Shown one piece after another: positions 55,637 through 64,000 of a stretch of DNA of 64,000 bases. The notes under the pieces are model-generated. The model saw only the letters and a program-made list of their open reading frames with translations. It was not told the DNA's origin and did no database searches. The position numbers and the translations under genes were made by a program. How positions within the stretch are numbered: the stretch's first letter is position 1; every line of letters starts with the position of its first letter. Source of the stretch: Microbacter margulisiae (GTDB lineage Bacteria > Bacteroidota > Bacteroidia > Bacteroidales > Paludibacteraceae); contig NZ_JACHYB010000002.1 in NCBI RefSeq assembly GCF_014192515.1, forward strand, positions 558,001 to 622,000. The letters are read 5' to 3'.

Positions 55637-58387
55637 TTAGAATGAGTATCTGACTCCAATTAAGTAACTTGGTTTATATATTTCTTTCTGAACTACAACA
55701 CTATTCGGACTATTCTGATCAGGCAACTGGTATGTTCCAGTCAAATATGAATTAGGACGAAATATGCGCGTGATCGCAGCAGCATTAAGGATATTCCGGG
55801 CTTTCCCGAATATATGCAGCTTTCCTTCTTTGGTAAGTCGTTGATCAAACGAAAAGTCCATTGTTGTATAAGGCATACTCCAATAGTCCAATCCATAGTA
55901 GCCAGAGACTTGTGAAATATATTTTCCGGTATAAACAAACGCCAGTTGCATTTTAAGTCCCCATCGCAGGTTTTTGTAGAGAAACGATAAATTAGCAATA
56001 TTCTCCGCCTGTCCCTGCATTGGACGTGTCACTAAAACGCTATCCGTAACTAAATCACCAGATGCATTTCTTTGATAACTAGATTTATAAGTTGTAATTC
56101 TTGATTTTGTAAAAGTGTAATTACCTGAAATTCCAAAGTTTTTGAAATATTTCAAGAAGACAAATTCAAAACCATAATTCAATGCCGTACCGAAGTTTTG
56201 GGGCTTCAGCTGTAAAGAGGAAGGGCCTAAATCCTGCACCAAACTATATTCAATAGGATCTTTAATTTGTTTGTAAAAAAATCCGGCTAATATCTGCTCT
56301 GAAGAAGAGGGAAACAACTCATACCGAAAATCCAGATTCTGAGCCTTTGACCGTTTTAGATAGGGATTACCTTCTTCGTCAAAATATTCACCTGAGACAA
56401 GATAGGGAATGACCTCAAAATACCCCGGCCGCGAAATGGAAGTAAAATAACTAAACCTCAAATTTTGATTTCTGGCTAATGCATATCTCAAATGAATACC
56501 TGGCAAAATATCAGAATATATCTGACTTCCGGTTCTACCTACAAATGAAACTGGCATAGGTGTTGAATAATGCAAATCCGTTTGCTCCATTCGGACTCCG
56601 GCCAAAACATTAAGTTTATCCAAAGTATATTTAACTTCTCCATAATAAGCCACCACATTCTCAATAACGCTATAATCATTTTGATTAACAGGACTACCTA
56701 AATTTGCATTGTATCCTTGAAAAACAAACTTTGCACTGTCAATCGTTGTGAATGATTGGGGTTCGTTGTTGATTAACTCCGGTGTTAAACTATATTCATT
56801 GTAATAATTGTTCCTCGATTTATGACGGAACATTCCTCCAAATTGAAATTCAGGAGTGCTGCCATCAAATTTCGGTTTCCAGTAAACATTTAGATATCCT
56901 GCAAGATCCTGATCGGTATTGTGGCTCCATTTGTGGGTAAGCCCCTGTAATGTTGGAGCATTAATGATGGTACTATTGTATTGCAACTGCACATCATCCG
57001 GATTGTTTGCCCATGCTTTCGAGTAAACAGCCGACCAATCAAATGATAACGAAGGAAATAATGTATGAAAGCCCTGGAGTGTAGTGTTATAAATACTTTC
57101 GAGCTGGGTTTGGGATCTGTCTTTTGTGATTACATTCCCAACACCGGTTCCCAAAGCAGTTTCAACCGAATTGCGCGAAATATATTTATTCAATTGAAAA
57201 TAGGCATTATACAAAACTATTCTATTATTTTTATCAATAACAAAGTCATTCTTATTATGAATTCCCAGCCGGTTGTTCTGGGTTGAATAATACCGCGTAG
57301 TCATGTACTCAAAACCCGGCATATTATCAACGTTGGGTTTTGCTCTGGGAGTTGCAAAAAAATCATTGGAACCACTATAGCTGGTTTGATTGCTAACAGC
57401 CACTATAACTCCCAATTTCTTATGGAAGAATCGATCTCCTATACTCAAACCTCCGTTGAAATTCGGAAGCGCCCTGACACGTTGAAACTTCAGATTATTG
57501 ATTGTAAAGTCAGAAACCTTAGCAGGATAATCTGCACCATACATTTCTGCGGGTGACTTAAGATGGACAGCCTGGTGATCGAACTGATAAAATGGCCTGT
57601 CAAAAAATAATTGATTATACCCTACAGATAGATTGGCAGTAAAAAGAAAGCTTGGGGGTGCATCTTTGAGGATAAGATCCATCGCTCCCCCAATTGCATC
57701 ACCTTCCATATCGGGTGTCAATGCCTTAATAACTACCAGATTGGAAATTAATTCCGCTGGAAAAATATCCATTGGCACATATCTGTTTTTATCATCCGGA
57801 CTGGGGATCTTAATGCCATCCACTAAAGTATAATTGTATCGCTTATCCATTCCCCGAATGATTGCATATTGTCCTTCACCACTGTTAGCCGTCCTTTGTA
57901 CCGTTACACCCGGCATTCGCGAAAGCACATTGGCAACCGTAATATCAGGAGATAATTGAATACTCTTGGCAGATAAAATGTTTTCCACATTTTCAGCAGT
58001 TCGCTCTTTATGGATGGCATAAGCGTTGCTTTCTGTGTTTTGTTGCGCTACAACATCAACCTGAGCTAATGACAGTCCCTTAGGTTCCAGGAAAACTGTC
58101 ATATGAACCACCTTATGATTTAATGCAACATATATATTTTTTTCTTTTATTTCATACCCAATATACTTGAAGATCAAATCATGACTTCCTTCATTGACAT
58201 TATTTAATTTAAAAGAGCCATCCATCCCAACTACATCATTCACTTTCATATTGTTCTGATCATATACCACAGCTCCAATTAAAGGCTCCTTATTTTTAGC
58301 ATCTAGTACATAACCCTTTATTACAGTAGCACTAAGATTATTCTCCAGCAAAACAACACACAAAATGAACAGTAAAATTTTCTTCAT
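55637..58387 (-). CDS. TonB-dependent outer-membrane receptor
   Basis: The chosen start MKKILLFIL at 58,387 gives 916 residues with a signal peptide ending near LSA. A carboxypeptidase-D-like domain (about 22-105, VIKGYVLDAKNKEPLIGAVV) is followed by the plug (VANVLSRMPGVTVQRTANSGEGQYAIIRGM, YTLVDGIKIPSP, GDAIGGAMDLILK) and a 22-strand barrel ending in GVRYSF. It lacks the SusC box and has no SusD next to it, so it is a classical TonB receptor. Its upstream Pho-like array suggests a phosphorus-containing ligand; this is inference. Confidence 0.9.
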   Translation of the reverse strand: MKKILLFILCVVLLENNLSATVIKGYVLDAKNKEPLIGAVVYDQNNMKVNDVVGMDGSFKLNNVNEGSHDLIFKYIGYEIKEKNIYVALNHKVVHMTVFLEPKGLSLAQVDVVAQQNTESNAYAIHKERTAENVENILSAKSIQLSPDITVANVLSRMPGVTVQRTANSGEGQYAIIRGMDKRYNYTLVDGIKIPSPDDKNRYVPMDIFPAELISNLVVIKALTPDMEGDAIGGAMDLILKDAPPSFLFTANLSVGYNQLFFDRPFYQFDHQAVHLKSPAEMYGADYPAKVSDFTINNLKFQRVRALPNFNGGLSIGDRFFHKKLGVIVAVSNQTSYSGSNDFFATPRAKPNVDNMPGFEYMTTRYYSTQNNRLGIHNKNDFVIDKNNRIVLYNAYFQLNKYISRNSVETALGTGVGNVITKDRSQTQLESIYNTTLQGFHTLFPSLSFDWSAVYSKAWANNPDDVQLQYNSTIINAPTLQGLTHKWSHNTDQDLAGYLNVYWKPKFDGSTPEFQFGGMFRHKSRNNYYNEYSLTPELINNEPQSFTTIDSAKFVFQGYNANLGSPVNQNDYSVIENVVAYYGEVKYTLDKLNVLAGVRMEQTDLHYSTPMPVSFVGRTGSQIYSDILPGIHLRYALARNQNLRFSYFTSISRPGYFEVIPYLVSGEYFDEEGNPYLKRSKAQNLDFRYELFPSSSEQILAGFFYKQIKDPIEYSLVQDLGPSSLQLKPQNFGTALNYGFEFVFLKYFKNFGISGNYTFTKSRITTYKSSYQRNASGDLVTDSVLVTRPMQGQAENIANLSFLYKNLRWGLKMQLAFVYTGKYISQVSGYYGLDYWSMPYTTMDFSFDQRLTKEGKLHIFGKARNILNAAAITRIFRPNSYLTGTYQLPDQNSPNSVVVQKEIYKPSYLIGVRYSF

Positions 58388-58489
58388 AGCCAACATACAA
58401 TATATTTATAAATAGAAAACAACACTTTCCTGACAGACGATTATACATAATCTCTGCAATCAAATAATAATTTTATTTATTTTCGCTGG

Positions 58490-58497
58490 CAAAATTA
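58490..58497 (-). promoter_or_regulatory. -7 promoter element of the TonB receptor gene
   Basis: On the minus strand it reads TAATTTTG (TAnnTTTG), 103 bases before the receptor ATG. No -33 box is seen, and the repeat array lies upstream. Confidence 0.5.
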
Positions 58498-58523
58498 TAA
58501 TGGCATTATTACAACCCTATGAA

Positions 58524-58558
58524 GAAAACATTAAGATAACATTACATTCTTATCACAA
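58524..58558. promoter_or_regulatory. Pho-box-like array upstream of the TonB receptor gene
   Basis: On the minus strand TTGTGATA (58,551-58,558) and ATGTAATG (58,540-58,547) are 11 bp apart, as are ATGTTATC (58,535-58,542) and ATGTTTTC (58,524-58,531). The two pairs interleave. The half-sites resemble those before the pst operon (WTGTKAYA). Confidence 0.45.
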
Positions 58559-58642
58559 ATAATTAGGTAAGACTATATGATATTTTGTACCTTTATGGTT
58601 GAAAAAAACGCTTCTGCCCAAAAGCTTAAAAACATATCATCT

Positions 58643-59908
58643 ATGTCTTCTTTCATTCTTATTCTGGTTTTCATAGCAGGCTATGCTGCCATTGCGTTCG
58701 AACATTCCATTAAGCTTAACAAAGCTGCATCCGCTCTGCTCACAGGAGTAGCCTGCTGGACTTTATACACCGTTGAACAATCTGATTTTTCCAAAGTAAA
58801 TGAGCAGTTGCTTATCCACCTGGGGGATATCTCCTCCATCCTGTTTTTCCTTTTCGGAGCCATGACTATCGTAGAGCTCATCGATGGACATAATGGATTT
58901 TCCATCCTTTCACAATACATCAGAACCACAAAAAAAAGCACCCTGTTGGTAATTATCAGCATGATCACTTTCATCCTATCCGCATTGCTGGATAACCTGA
59001 CCACCGCCATCGTAATGACTTCTTTGTGTGGACGGCTGCTGACCGACAAGGAAGACCGCTGGTGGTTCGGGGGGATGATTATTATTGCCGCCAATGCAGG
59101 CGGGGCATGGTCGCCTATCGGGGATGTCACCACCACCATGCTTTGGATCGGAGGACAGGTTACCGGATATCATCTGGTCATCAAATTGCTGATTCCATCG
59201 CTTGTGGTGCTTTTACTCCCTTTATTGGTGGTCTTTTTCAAGTTCAAAGGACAAACCATCCGGGAACATGCGCTACCCGAAACTTCCCCGATGGAACGCA
59301 GGGAAAGTACTATTATTCTTGCATTGGGCGTTGCAACACTGCTATTTGTCCCCTTCTTCAAGGCCATTACCCATCTGCCGCCTTTTATGGGCATGCTACT
59401 GGCATTAGGCATTATGTGGGTCGCTACCTCTATTATAGAAAACCGGAAAAAACGCAAGAAACCTCATCCGGTAGTGTTTGCCCTGCACAAAATCGATGGG
59501 CAGAGCATCCTCTTTTTTCTGGGTATTTTGCTTGCCGTGGCCGCACTGCAATCATCCGGTCTTCTAGCCAGACTGGCCATATTCCTGGAAGACACCTTTA
59601 GAAACGATTACCTGATTGGATCTGCCCTGGGACTCATCTCGGCCATCATCGACAATGTACCGTTAGTTGCTGCCACGCAAGGGATGTATTCGTTGCAGAC
59701 CTTCCCTGTAGATCATTTCTTCTGGCATTTCATCGCCCTGACCACCGGCACGGGAGGAAGCACCATCATCATCGGCTCTGCAGCAGGCGTAGCCGTAATG
59801 GGTCTGGAGAAAATATCCTTTATGTGGTATCTGAAAAAAATCAGTTGGCTGGGACTTCTCGGCTTTTTGGGTGGAATCCTGGCATTCGTACTGATGCATC
59901 TGACATAG
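58643..59908 (+). CDS. nhaD: NhaD-type sodium/proton antiporter
   Basis: The frame opens at 58,577, but MSSFILILVF at 58,643 (421 residues) fits the family start just before the first membrane helix. About 11-13 helices are visible. Motifs include GAMTIVELIDGHNGF, SALLDNLTTAIVM, IIAANAGGAWSPIGDVTTTMLW, AIIDNVPLVAA and TGTGGSTIIIGSAAG, which match NhaD in the ion-transporter superfamily. It should export Na+ or Li+ in exchange for protons. The gene is visibly richer in G and C than the genes to its left. Confidence 0.9.
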   Translation: MSSFILILVFIAGYAAIAFEHSIKLNKAASALLTGVACWTLYTVEQSDFSKVNEQLLIHLGDISSILFFLFGAMTIVELIDGHNGFSILSQYIRTTKKSTLLVIISMITFILSALLDNLTTAIVMTSLCGRLLTDKEDRWWFGGMIIIAANAGGAWSPIGDVTTTMLWIGGQVTGYHLVIKLLIPSLVVLLLPLLVVFFKFKGQTIREHALPETSPMERRESTIILALGVATLLFVPFFKAITHLPPFMGMLLALGIMWVATSIIENRKKRKKPHPVVFALHKIDGQSILFFLGILLAVAALQSSGLLARLAIFLEDTFRNDYLIGSALGLISAIIDNVPLVAATQGMYSLQTFPVDHFFWHFIALTTGTGGSTIIIGSAAGVAVMGLEKISFMWYLKKISWLGLLGFLGGILAFVLMHLT

Positions 59909-60197
59909 ACGACCTGCCAGAGGGATATCTTCCCTGTTTTTCTCAAACAGTTCTTCCACTTCTTCTTGGTGCGTTTTTATCCTGTAGCCGCAATCTCATT
60001 TGCATATAGGCATATCCAATAACATTTGACTTCATCTTATCGAAAAATCCCCTTTATCGCTACCCTATTGAATTGTGGTACTGTATACAATATGTACATG
60101 CTGAAACAAAACAAAAACAATGTAGCGAAGTAAAGCAGGAAAACCATACTCTTCAAACATTTAAAATTGCCTTGTTTGATACCTGCTGCTGCCTATG

Positions 60198-60381
60198 CTT
60201 AAGGCCATCTCAAGGCTACCTCAAATATAGTAAAAACTCATTATAAATATAGATATAACTTATATAAAGCAGATATATTACTCCTCTTTAAAAAGGAGCT
60301 ATATATATACTACATATATGCTATATATATACTATATATATGCTATAAATAGATTTGAGCAGGCCTTGAGGTGGCTTTAAG
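60198..60381. repeat. Imperfect inverted repeat flanking AT-rich tandem repeats
   Basis: The left arm (60,198-60,226, complement of ATTTGAG-GCCTTGAG-TGGC-TTAAG) pairs with the right arm (60,353-60,381) over 29 positions with five mismatches, some of which are G-T. Between the arms are a CTCCT/AGGAG hairpin (60,281-60,299) and two 22-bp units (60,298-60,319 and 60,320-60,341) that start GCTATATATATACTA, plus a partial third. Confidence 0.75.
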
Positions 60382-60982
60382 GTGGCCTAAAGATCAGAAG
60401 GACGTCCTTATGGTGTAATGCCTGAACAACTATCACTCACGCGCAACACGACGATTTCCCATAAGCTTGTTTTTGCAATATTTATGATAAAAATTCGACA
60501 TAAATCATCCCGATACCCTTGCCTTTTCCTCTCCCTGACTTCCTGGGTTTTCACCCTCTTCAGCTATGCCGCCAAAGAATATTTTCAATTTTGGCCGGAG
60601 CCTGCACCGCATTACCGGTTGGAGCGGCACCATGAGAGTAGTGAATAAACAGACGTTCATCTACATAGTAACAGGGAATGCAACATCAATCAATTTACTA
60701 TTTTCAAATTCTTGGAGCTTCTCATTCCTAGGCTGGTAGAACTGCGGCGAGGGGCACCTCCTAGCGTTTCCTTATACGCTTATATCTTGCGCCAATGCGG
60801 ATCAAAAACGTTTGAAGTTCGGGAGGCTCGACTCTGTGACCGTAACCAACTCTGTGCAATAACTCTACACAATAGGCGACACTCCACCTGCTTCTGCCGG
60901 AGAGGAAAACCTCATTACCGGACTCAGCACCAAAGCCTGTTTCCGGCTAGCCCAGCCGGGAAATAGCCGAAAAAAAACACTC

Positions 60983-61045
60983 TACATCTATTTTCATTGG
61001 TACAACACCAAACGTCCCAACCTGTCAGACACTGGAGTACCTTAA
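60983..61045 (+). pseudogene. Possible transposase C-terminal remnant
   Basis: A 20-codon stretch ends at TAA and includes FHWYNTKRPNLSD, which recalls the YNTxRPH motif near the end of IS3-type OrfB (the resident IS has IYNTQRPHWS). Nothing upstream extends it convincingly, so this is only a hint of a decayed element. Confidence 0.25.
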
Positions 61046-61394
61046 AAGATGAGTTGACTTTATAAATGAGAAGAGGAAACTAACTATCAAGAGATGTTTG
61101 CATATTTTGCGTTGACAAAACAAAAAAATGATGCGGAATCCACCTGTGGGTAGAAGCTACAGCCACAATTATCCAGATAAATTACAACAAGCCCATGATT
61201 GATTATTCTTGACTGGCTACGCTTTATATTGTTTCTTGCTATTTCTCAGAGTCGCTTTTTACTCAACTAATCTTTTTAAGCTGATTCGTTTTTTGTTTTT
61301 CAATTTGTTATTCAGCTCACTGCCATTTGCATACCTATACAACCTGGATGGTATGGAAGTCGTTTTAGATGACATATCTTATACATAAATCCAT

Positions 61395-62549
61395 TTAGTC
61401 AGCCCATCTTATAATCTCAAATTTGAATTCGGATTGCTTTATAGGATTTATTTGTATGTTGTTGAATCCGCCAATGTATTTAACCTCGCCTTCTGTGTTC
61501 CAACTTCCTCTCGTAAATTTAAGTTCTACAGGTGATTGTACTGTTAATTTAATAACCCTTACATAATCGGATTCACGATTCATTTTAATTTGATCCGGAT
61601 TCCAATCTCCAAGAGACTTCTGGTTACCTGTTACAAAAACTGTGTCATTTTTATTCGGCACTTTCACCTTGATTTGAATATCATAAGTTTCATCGGAAAG
61701 CTTTGTTTTTAGGGTGTCTAAGTACTTAAAATATTGTTTCAGGCCATACGCTAAGCTTGGAGCAAATGTTGACCAATGCGATTCATCTGGAAATTGCCGA
61801 ATCACGACATGGATATTTTTGAAATTCTTCGAGGCCCCAAAGAAAGAATAAACTTTATTTCTTGCTGGAATCCATTGTTCCCAATAGCCGACTCCTTCAT
61901 TGGCATTACTTAAATACAAAAATGTATGGTCTAATTGATGATAATCAAAGCGCAATAGCTCGTTGGCAATCCTTTCATTATCGTAGGCCAAATTAGGTGA
62001 TATAGCGAAATAAGCATTAAATAAATGAGGCTCTTTAACCATCGAATGGAGAATAAAGGATGCACTTAAAGAGTGTCCAATGGCAATTCTTTGGGCCCCG
62101 ACCCTGTAATGATTTTCTATATATGGAATGACTTCATATTGCACATATCTCAAAAAGTTGTCAGCATTACCGAAGTATTTACCATAGCGCTTTTTAGCGC
62201 TTTCTGTTTCTAATATAGGTAGATAATCATTATTTCGGGCATAATCATATTTTTTTATGTACGGAGAGGTAATTCCGACCACAATGTATTGTTTTGTTGC
62301 ATCAGATAAAAAACTGATTATCGAATGTGTATAATCAAAAAGCTCTCTGTTTTGAGCATCAAATACGTAGATTACATTATAAACTACCAATTTATTCTCT
62401 TCGTAATTCTGGGGTGTATAAACCAAAATTTCACGCTTCTGGTGCAATGCCTTTGAGTATATTTTGATATTCTCTATTTTGGCTATTTCTTGTCCCAAAA
62501 CCAGATGGGCTGCAAATAACAGAATAATGAATGTAATTGATTGTCTCAT
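61395..62549 (-). CDS. Secreted alpha/beta-hydrolase esterase with a C-terminal starch-binding-like domain
   Basis: 384 residues with a signal peptide (to about residue 19, LVLGQ). The Fes/IroE-like esterase domain (about 25-285) has nucleophile Ser160 in IAIGHSLSASF and the catalytic His258 in FPDESHWS. Residues 295-384 look like a CBM20-type beta-sandwich (FVTGNQKSLGDWNPDQIKM, VELKFTRGSW). Relatives cleave carbohydrate esters or siderophores; no neighbour decides between these. It is a single gene on the minus strand. Confidence 0.82.
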   Translation of the reverse strand: MRQSITFIILLFAAHLVLGQEIAKIENIKIYSKALHQKREILVYTPQNYEENKLVVYNVIYVFDAQNRELFDYTHSIISFLSDATKQYIVVGITSPYIKKYDYARNNDYLPILETESAKKRYGKYFGNADNFLRYVQYEVIPYIENHYRVGAQRIAIGHSLSASFILHSMVKEPHLFNAYFAISPNLAYDNERIANELLRFDYHQLDHTFLYLSNANEGVGYWEQWIPARNKVYSFFGASKNFKNIHVVIRQFPDESHWSTFAPSLAYGLKQYFKYLDTLKTKLSDETYDIQIKVKVPNKNDTVFVTGNQKSLGDWNPDQIKMNRESDYVRVIKLTVQSPVELKFTRGSWNTEGEVKYIGGFNNIQINPIKQSEFKFEIIRWAD

Positions 62550-62994
62550 ATTGGTTCCGGTTTAATCCCTTTGATATATAAAATGCAATGTCATCATCTT
62601 TATTAATTCCGAGTTGCTTATTTACAGTCCATATATTGATGATTCACTGTGCAAATATATTTTTTTCTTCGCATATTATGCCTTTGGTTTAAGGATTTAT
62701 CCAAAAAAAAATCTTTGAAGAAGATATAATTTTCTTCCAGATAAATCTTGCGATTACTACAAGAACATACTCATTGAATTATAATCAGCAAAAAAACAAT
62801 AAATGAAAAGGTTGAAGGAAATCGAGAGTTATAATCTCCACATTAACACATTATAAAATGCTTTCTCACGCACAACAACGCCATAATGGCATATATTTTT
62901 TAAATAAATTATGACATTTTGACACAACAAATACTTCATTCCACTTGGCAAACAATTTGTTTCCATAGAAAAAAACAGACATACGACTACAACT
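62550..62994. other. Divergent upstream region of the esterase gene and clpB
   Basis: No gene is supported here. On the minus strand TATATTTG (62,652-62,659) is a TAnnTTTG match for the esterase transcript. Towards clpB the bases TTTTGACAC (62,915-62,923) may belong to its promoter, but I see no good -7 match and no heat-shock inverted repeat. Confidence 0.4.
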
Positions 62995-64000
62995 ATGAAC
63001 TTTAATAACTTTACAATCAAATCGCAGGAGGCTGTCCAGGAAGCCATTGACACCGCGCAACGCAACCACCAACAGGCTATTGAGCCCCAACATCTGCTCA
63101 AGGCTGTGATAAAGGTGGGCAACGACATCGTGCAATTCCTTTTCGGCAAAACGGGAGTAAACGCTTCCATCATCTCGTCCACGGTTGATCAGATGGTCGA
63201 ATCGCTTCCGAAGGTAACCGGAGGCGAGCCCTACCTGAGCCGTGAGAGCAATGCCGTGCTGCAAAAAGCCATTGACTATTCAGGTAAGGAAGGCGACCAG
63301 TATGTGTCGCTTGAATTTGTCCTGTTGGCGCTCTTCACCGAGAAAAGCCAGGTAGCCACCCTGTTGAAAGACGCCGGCCTGACCGAGGCTGCACTTCGCG
63401 CTGCCATCACGGAACTGCGTAAAGGCAACAAGGTGAACGACCCTTCTGCAGAAGAGACTTATAACGGGCTGAACAAATATGCCATCAACCTTAATGAGCG
63501 TGCCCGCTCCGGCAAGCTCGACCCGGTGATTGGCCGCGATGAAGAGATCAGGCGGATACTGCAAATTTTAAGCCGCCGTACCAAAAACAACCCTATCCTG
63601 ATCGGAGAGCCCGGTACGGGGAAAACGGCGATTGCCGAAGGGTTAGCACATCGTATCGTTCGCGGTGACGTGCCCGAAAACCTGAAATCGAAGCAGATCT
63701 TTTCGCTCGACATGGGGGCATTGATTGCAGGAGCAAAGTACAAAGGCGAATTTGAAGAACGGCTGAAATCGGTAATCAACGAGGTCATCCAGTCCAATGG
63801 AGAGGTGGTGCTGTTTATCGACGAAATCCACACCCTGGTAGGCGCCGGCAAAAGCGAAGGGGCTATGGATGCCGCCAACATACTGAAACCGGCGTTGGCA
63901 CGTGGTGAGTTACGGGCTATTGGGGCAACTACACTCAACGAATACCAGAAGTATTTCGAAAAAGATAAGGCACTGGAACGTCGTTTCCAGATTGTGATGG
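62995..64000 (+). CDS. clpB: ATP-dependent chaperone ClpB (5' part; continues past the window)
   Basis: The gene starts at ATG 62,995 ([17 protein letters not shown]) and is open to the end of the window, giving the first 335 residues of an expected ~860. The N-terminal Clp repeat domain (about 1-145, with [13 protein letters not shown] and [11 protein letters not shown]) is followed by the linker [21 protein letters not shown] and the first AAA+ module. Its Walker A is [15 protein letters not shown] near residue 203, then [21 protein letters not shown] and Walker [15 protein letters not shown]. ClpB dissolves protein aggregates with DnaK. The sequence is visibly G+C-rich compared with the ribosomal genes of this window. 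Confidence 0.95.
   Translation, partial: MNFNNFTIKSQEAVQEAIDTAQRNHQQAIEPQHLLKAVIKVGNDIVQFLFGKTGVNASIISSTVDQMVESLPKVTGGEPYLSRESNAVLQKAIDYSGKEGDQYVSLEFVLLALFTEKSQVATLLKDAGLTEAALRAAITELRKGNKVNDPSAEETYNGLNKYAINLNERARSGKLDPVIGRDEEIRRILQILSRRTKNNPILIGEPGTGKTAIAEGLAHRIVRGDVPENLKSKQIFSLDMGALIAGAKYKGEFEERLKSVINEVIQSNGEVVLFIDEIHTLVGAGKSEGAMDAANILKPALARGELRAIGATTLNEYQKYFEKDKALERRFQIVM

Larger units (their letters stand above)
59909..61394. other. 1.5-kb stretch without a supported gene
   Basis: It starts with coding-like composition right after nhaD, then holds an inverted repeat around AT-rich tandem repeats (60,198-60,381). From 60,420 to 61,100 the base composition is mixed and several frames are interrupted. 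One short open piece (about 60,962-61,045, plus) reads TLYIYFHWYNTKRPNLSDTG, like the C-terminal end of an IS transposase. I see no intact gene, and the region looks like decayed mobile DNA. Confidence 0.5.

Noticed and set aside
59026..59601. 191-codon plus-strand frame inside nhaD
   Set aside because: It is in another frame of nhaD, which has conserved membrane motifs over the whole stretch. The frame is long only because of the higher G+C content.
60298..60352. Possible CRISPR array
   Set aside because: There are only two full 22-bp units without unique spacers; they are contiguous AT-rich tandem repeats, and no cas gene is near.
60418..60966. Two plus-strand frames of 76 and 84 codons
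   Set aside because: Their translations show no signal peptide, domain or compositional sign of coding, and no promoter or neighbour supports them.
62829..63938. Several long minus-strand frames opposite clpB
   Set aside because: They lie entirely opposite the well-conserved clpB coding sequence and have no recognisable motif; clpB itself is open through the window end.

Overview
The window comes from a Bacteroidota bacterium, most likely of the order Bacteroidales. The evidence is two SusC/SusD pairs, lipoprotein signals of the Bacteroidota kind, promoter cores that read TAnnTTTG with a TTTG box about 19 bases upstream, and the gene order rplM-rpsI-rpsB-tsf. Almost everything between 1 and 58.4 kb is on the minus strand. 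I could not assign genus or species.

Region 1 (about 0-19.6 kb) is a nutrient-scavenging locus. In transcription order it holds a SusC/SusD pair, a GH18 lipoprotein, a second SusC/SusD pair, a sodium:solute symporter, a GH9 plus deacetylase-like fusion, an SH3-NlpC/P60 peptidase and a Tat-exported dipeptide epimerase. Glycan-cutting enzymes, a gamma-D-Glu peptidase and an Ala-Glu epimerase together suggest use of peptidoglycan fragments or a related amino-sugar glycopeptide. The two susC genes share their first ~396 bp and their promoter, so the locus looks partly duplicated.

Region 2 (19.7-28.6 kb) is housekeeping: rsgA, dnaG, an orphan MlaE-type permease (plus strand), a gamma-class carbonic anhydrase, tsf, rpsB, rpsI and rplM behind a clear promoter and a ~176-nt leader, and two small membrane or secreted proteins.

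Region 3 (28.8-42.1 kb) is a seven-gene signalling cluster on one strand: a six-PAS kinase, a single-domain receiver, a receiver-PAS protein, a CheR-type methyltransferase, a membrane hybrid kinase, a receiver-PAS-kinase and a sigma-54 activator. An intact IS3-family element (42,560-43,956) lies upstream of it, directly behind the terminator of a tRNA-Val gene.

Region 4 (44.1-58.4 kb) has folC, a TrpB2-type tryptophan synthase beta chain, and a complete phosphate-uptake operon (outer-membrane porin-like protein, pstS, pstC, pstA, pstB, phoU). Beyond it lie a calcineurin-like phosphoesterase, a beta-helix lipoprotein and a TonB-dependent receptor. Arrays of 11-bp-spaced TGTTACA-like half-sites precede both the pst operon and the receptor gene and probably mark a Pho regulon.

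Region 5 (58.6-64 kb) holds an nhaD-like antiporter gene, a 1.5-kb gene-free stretch with an inverted repeat around AT-rich tandem repeats, a secreted esterase and the 5' part of clpB. nhaD and clpB are visibly richer in G and C than the rest of the window.
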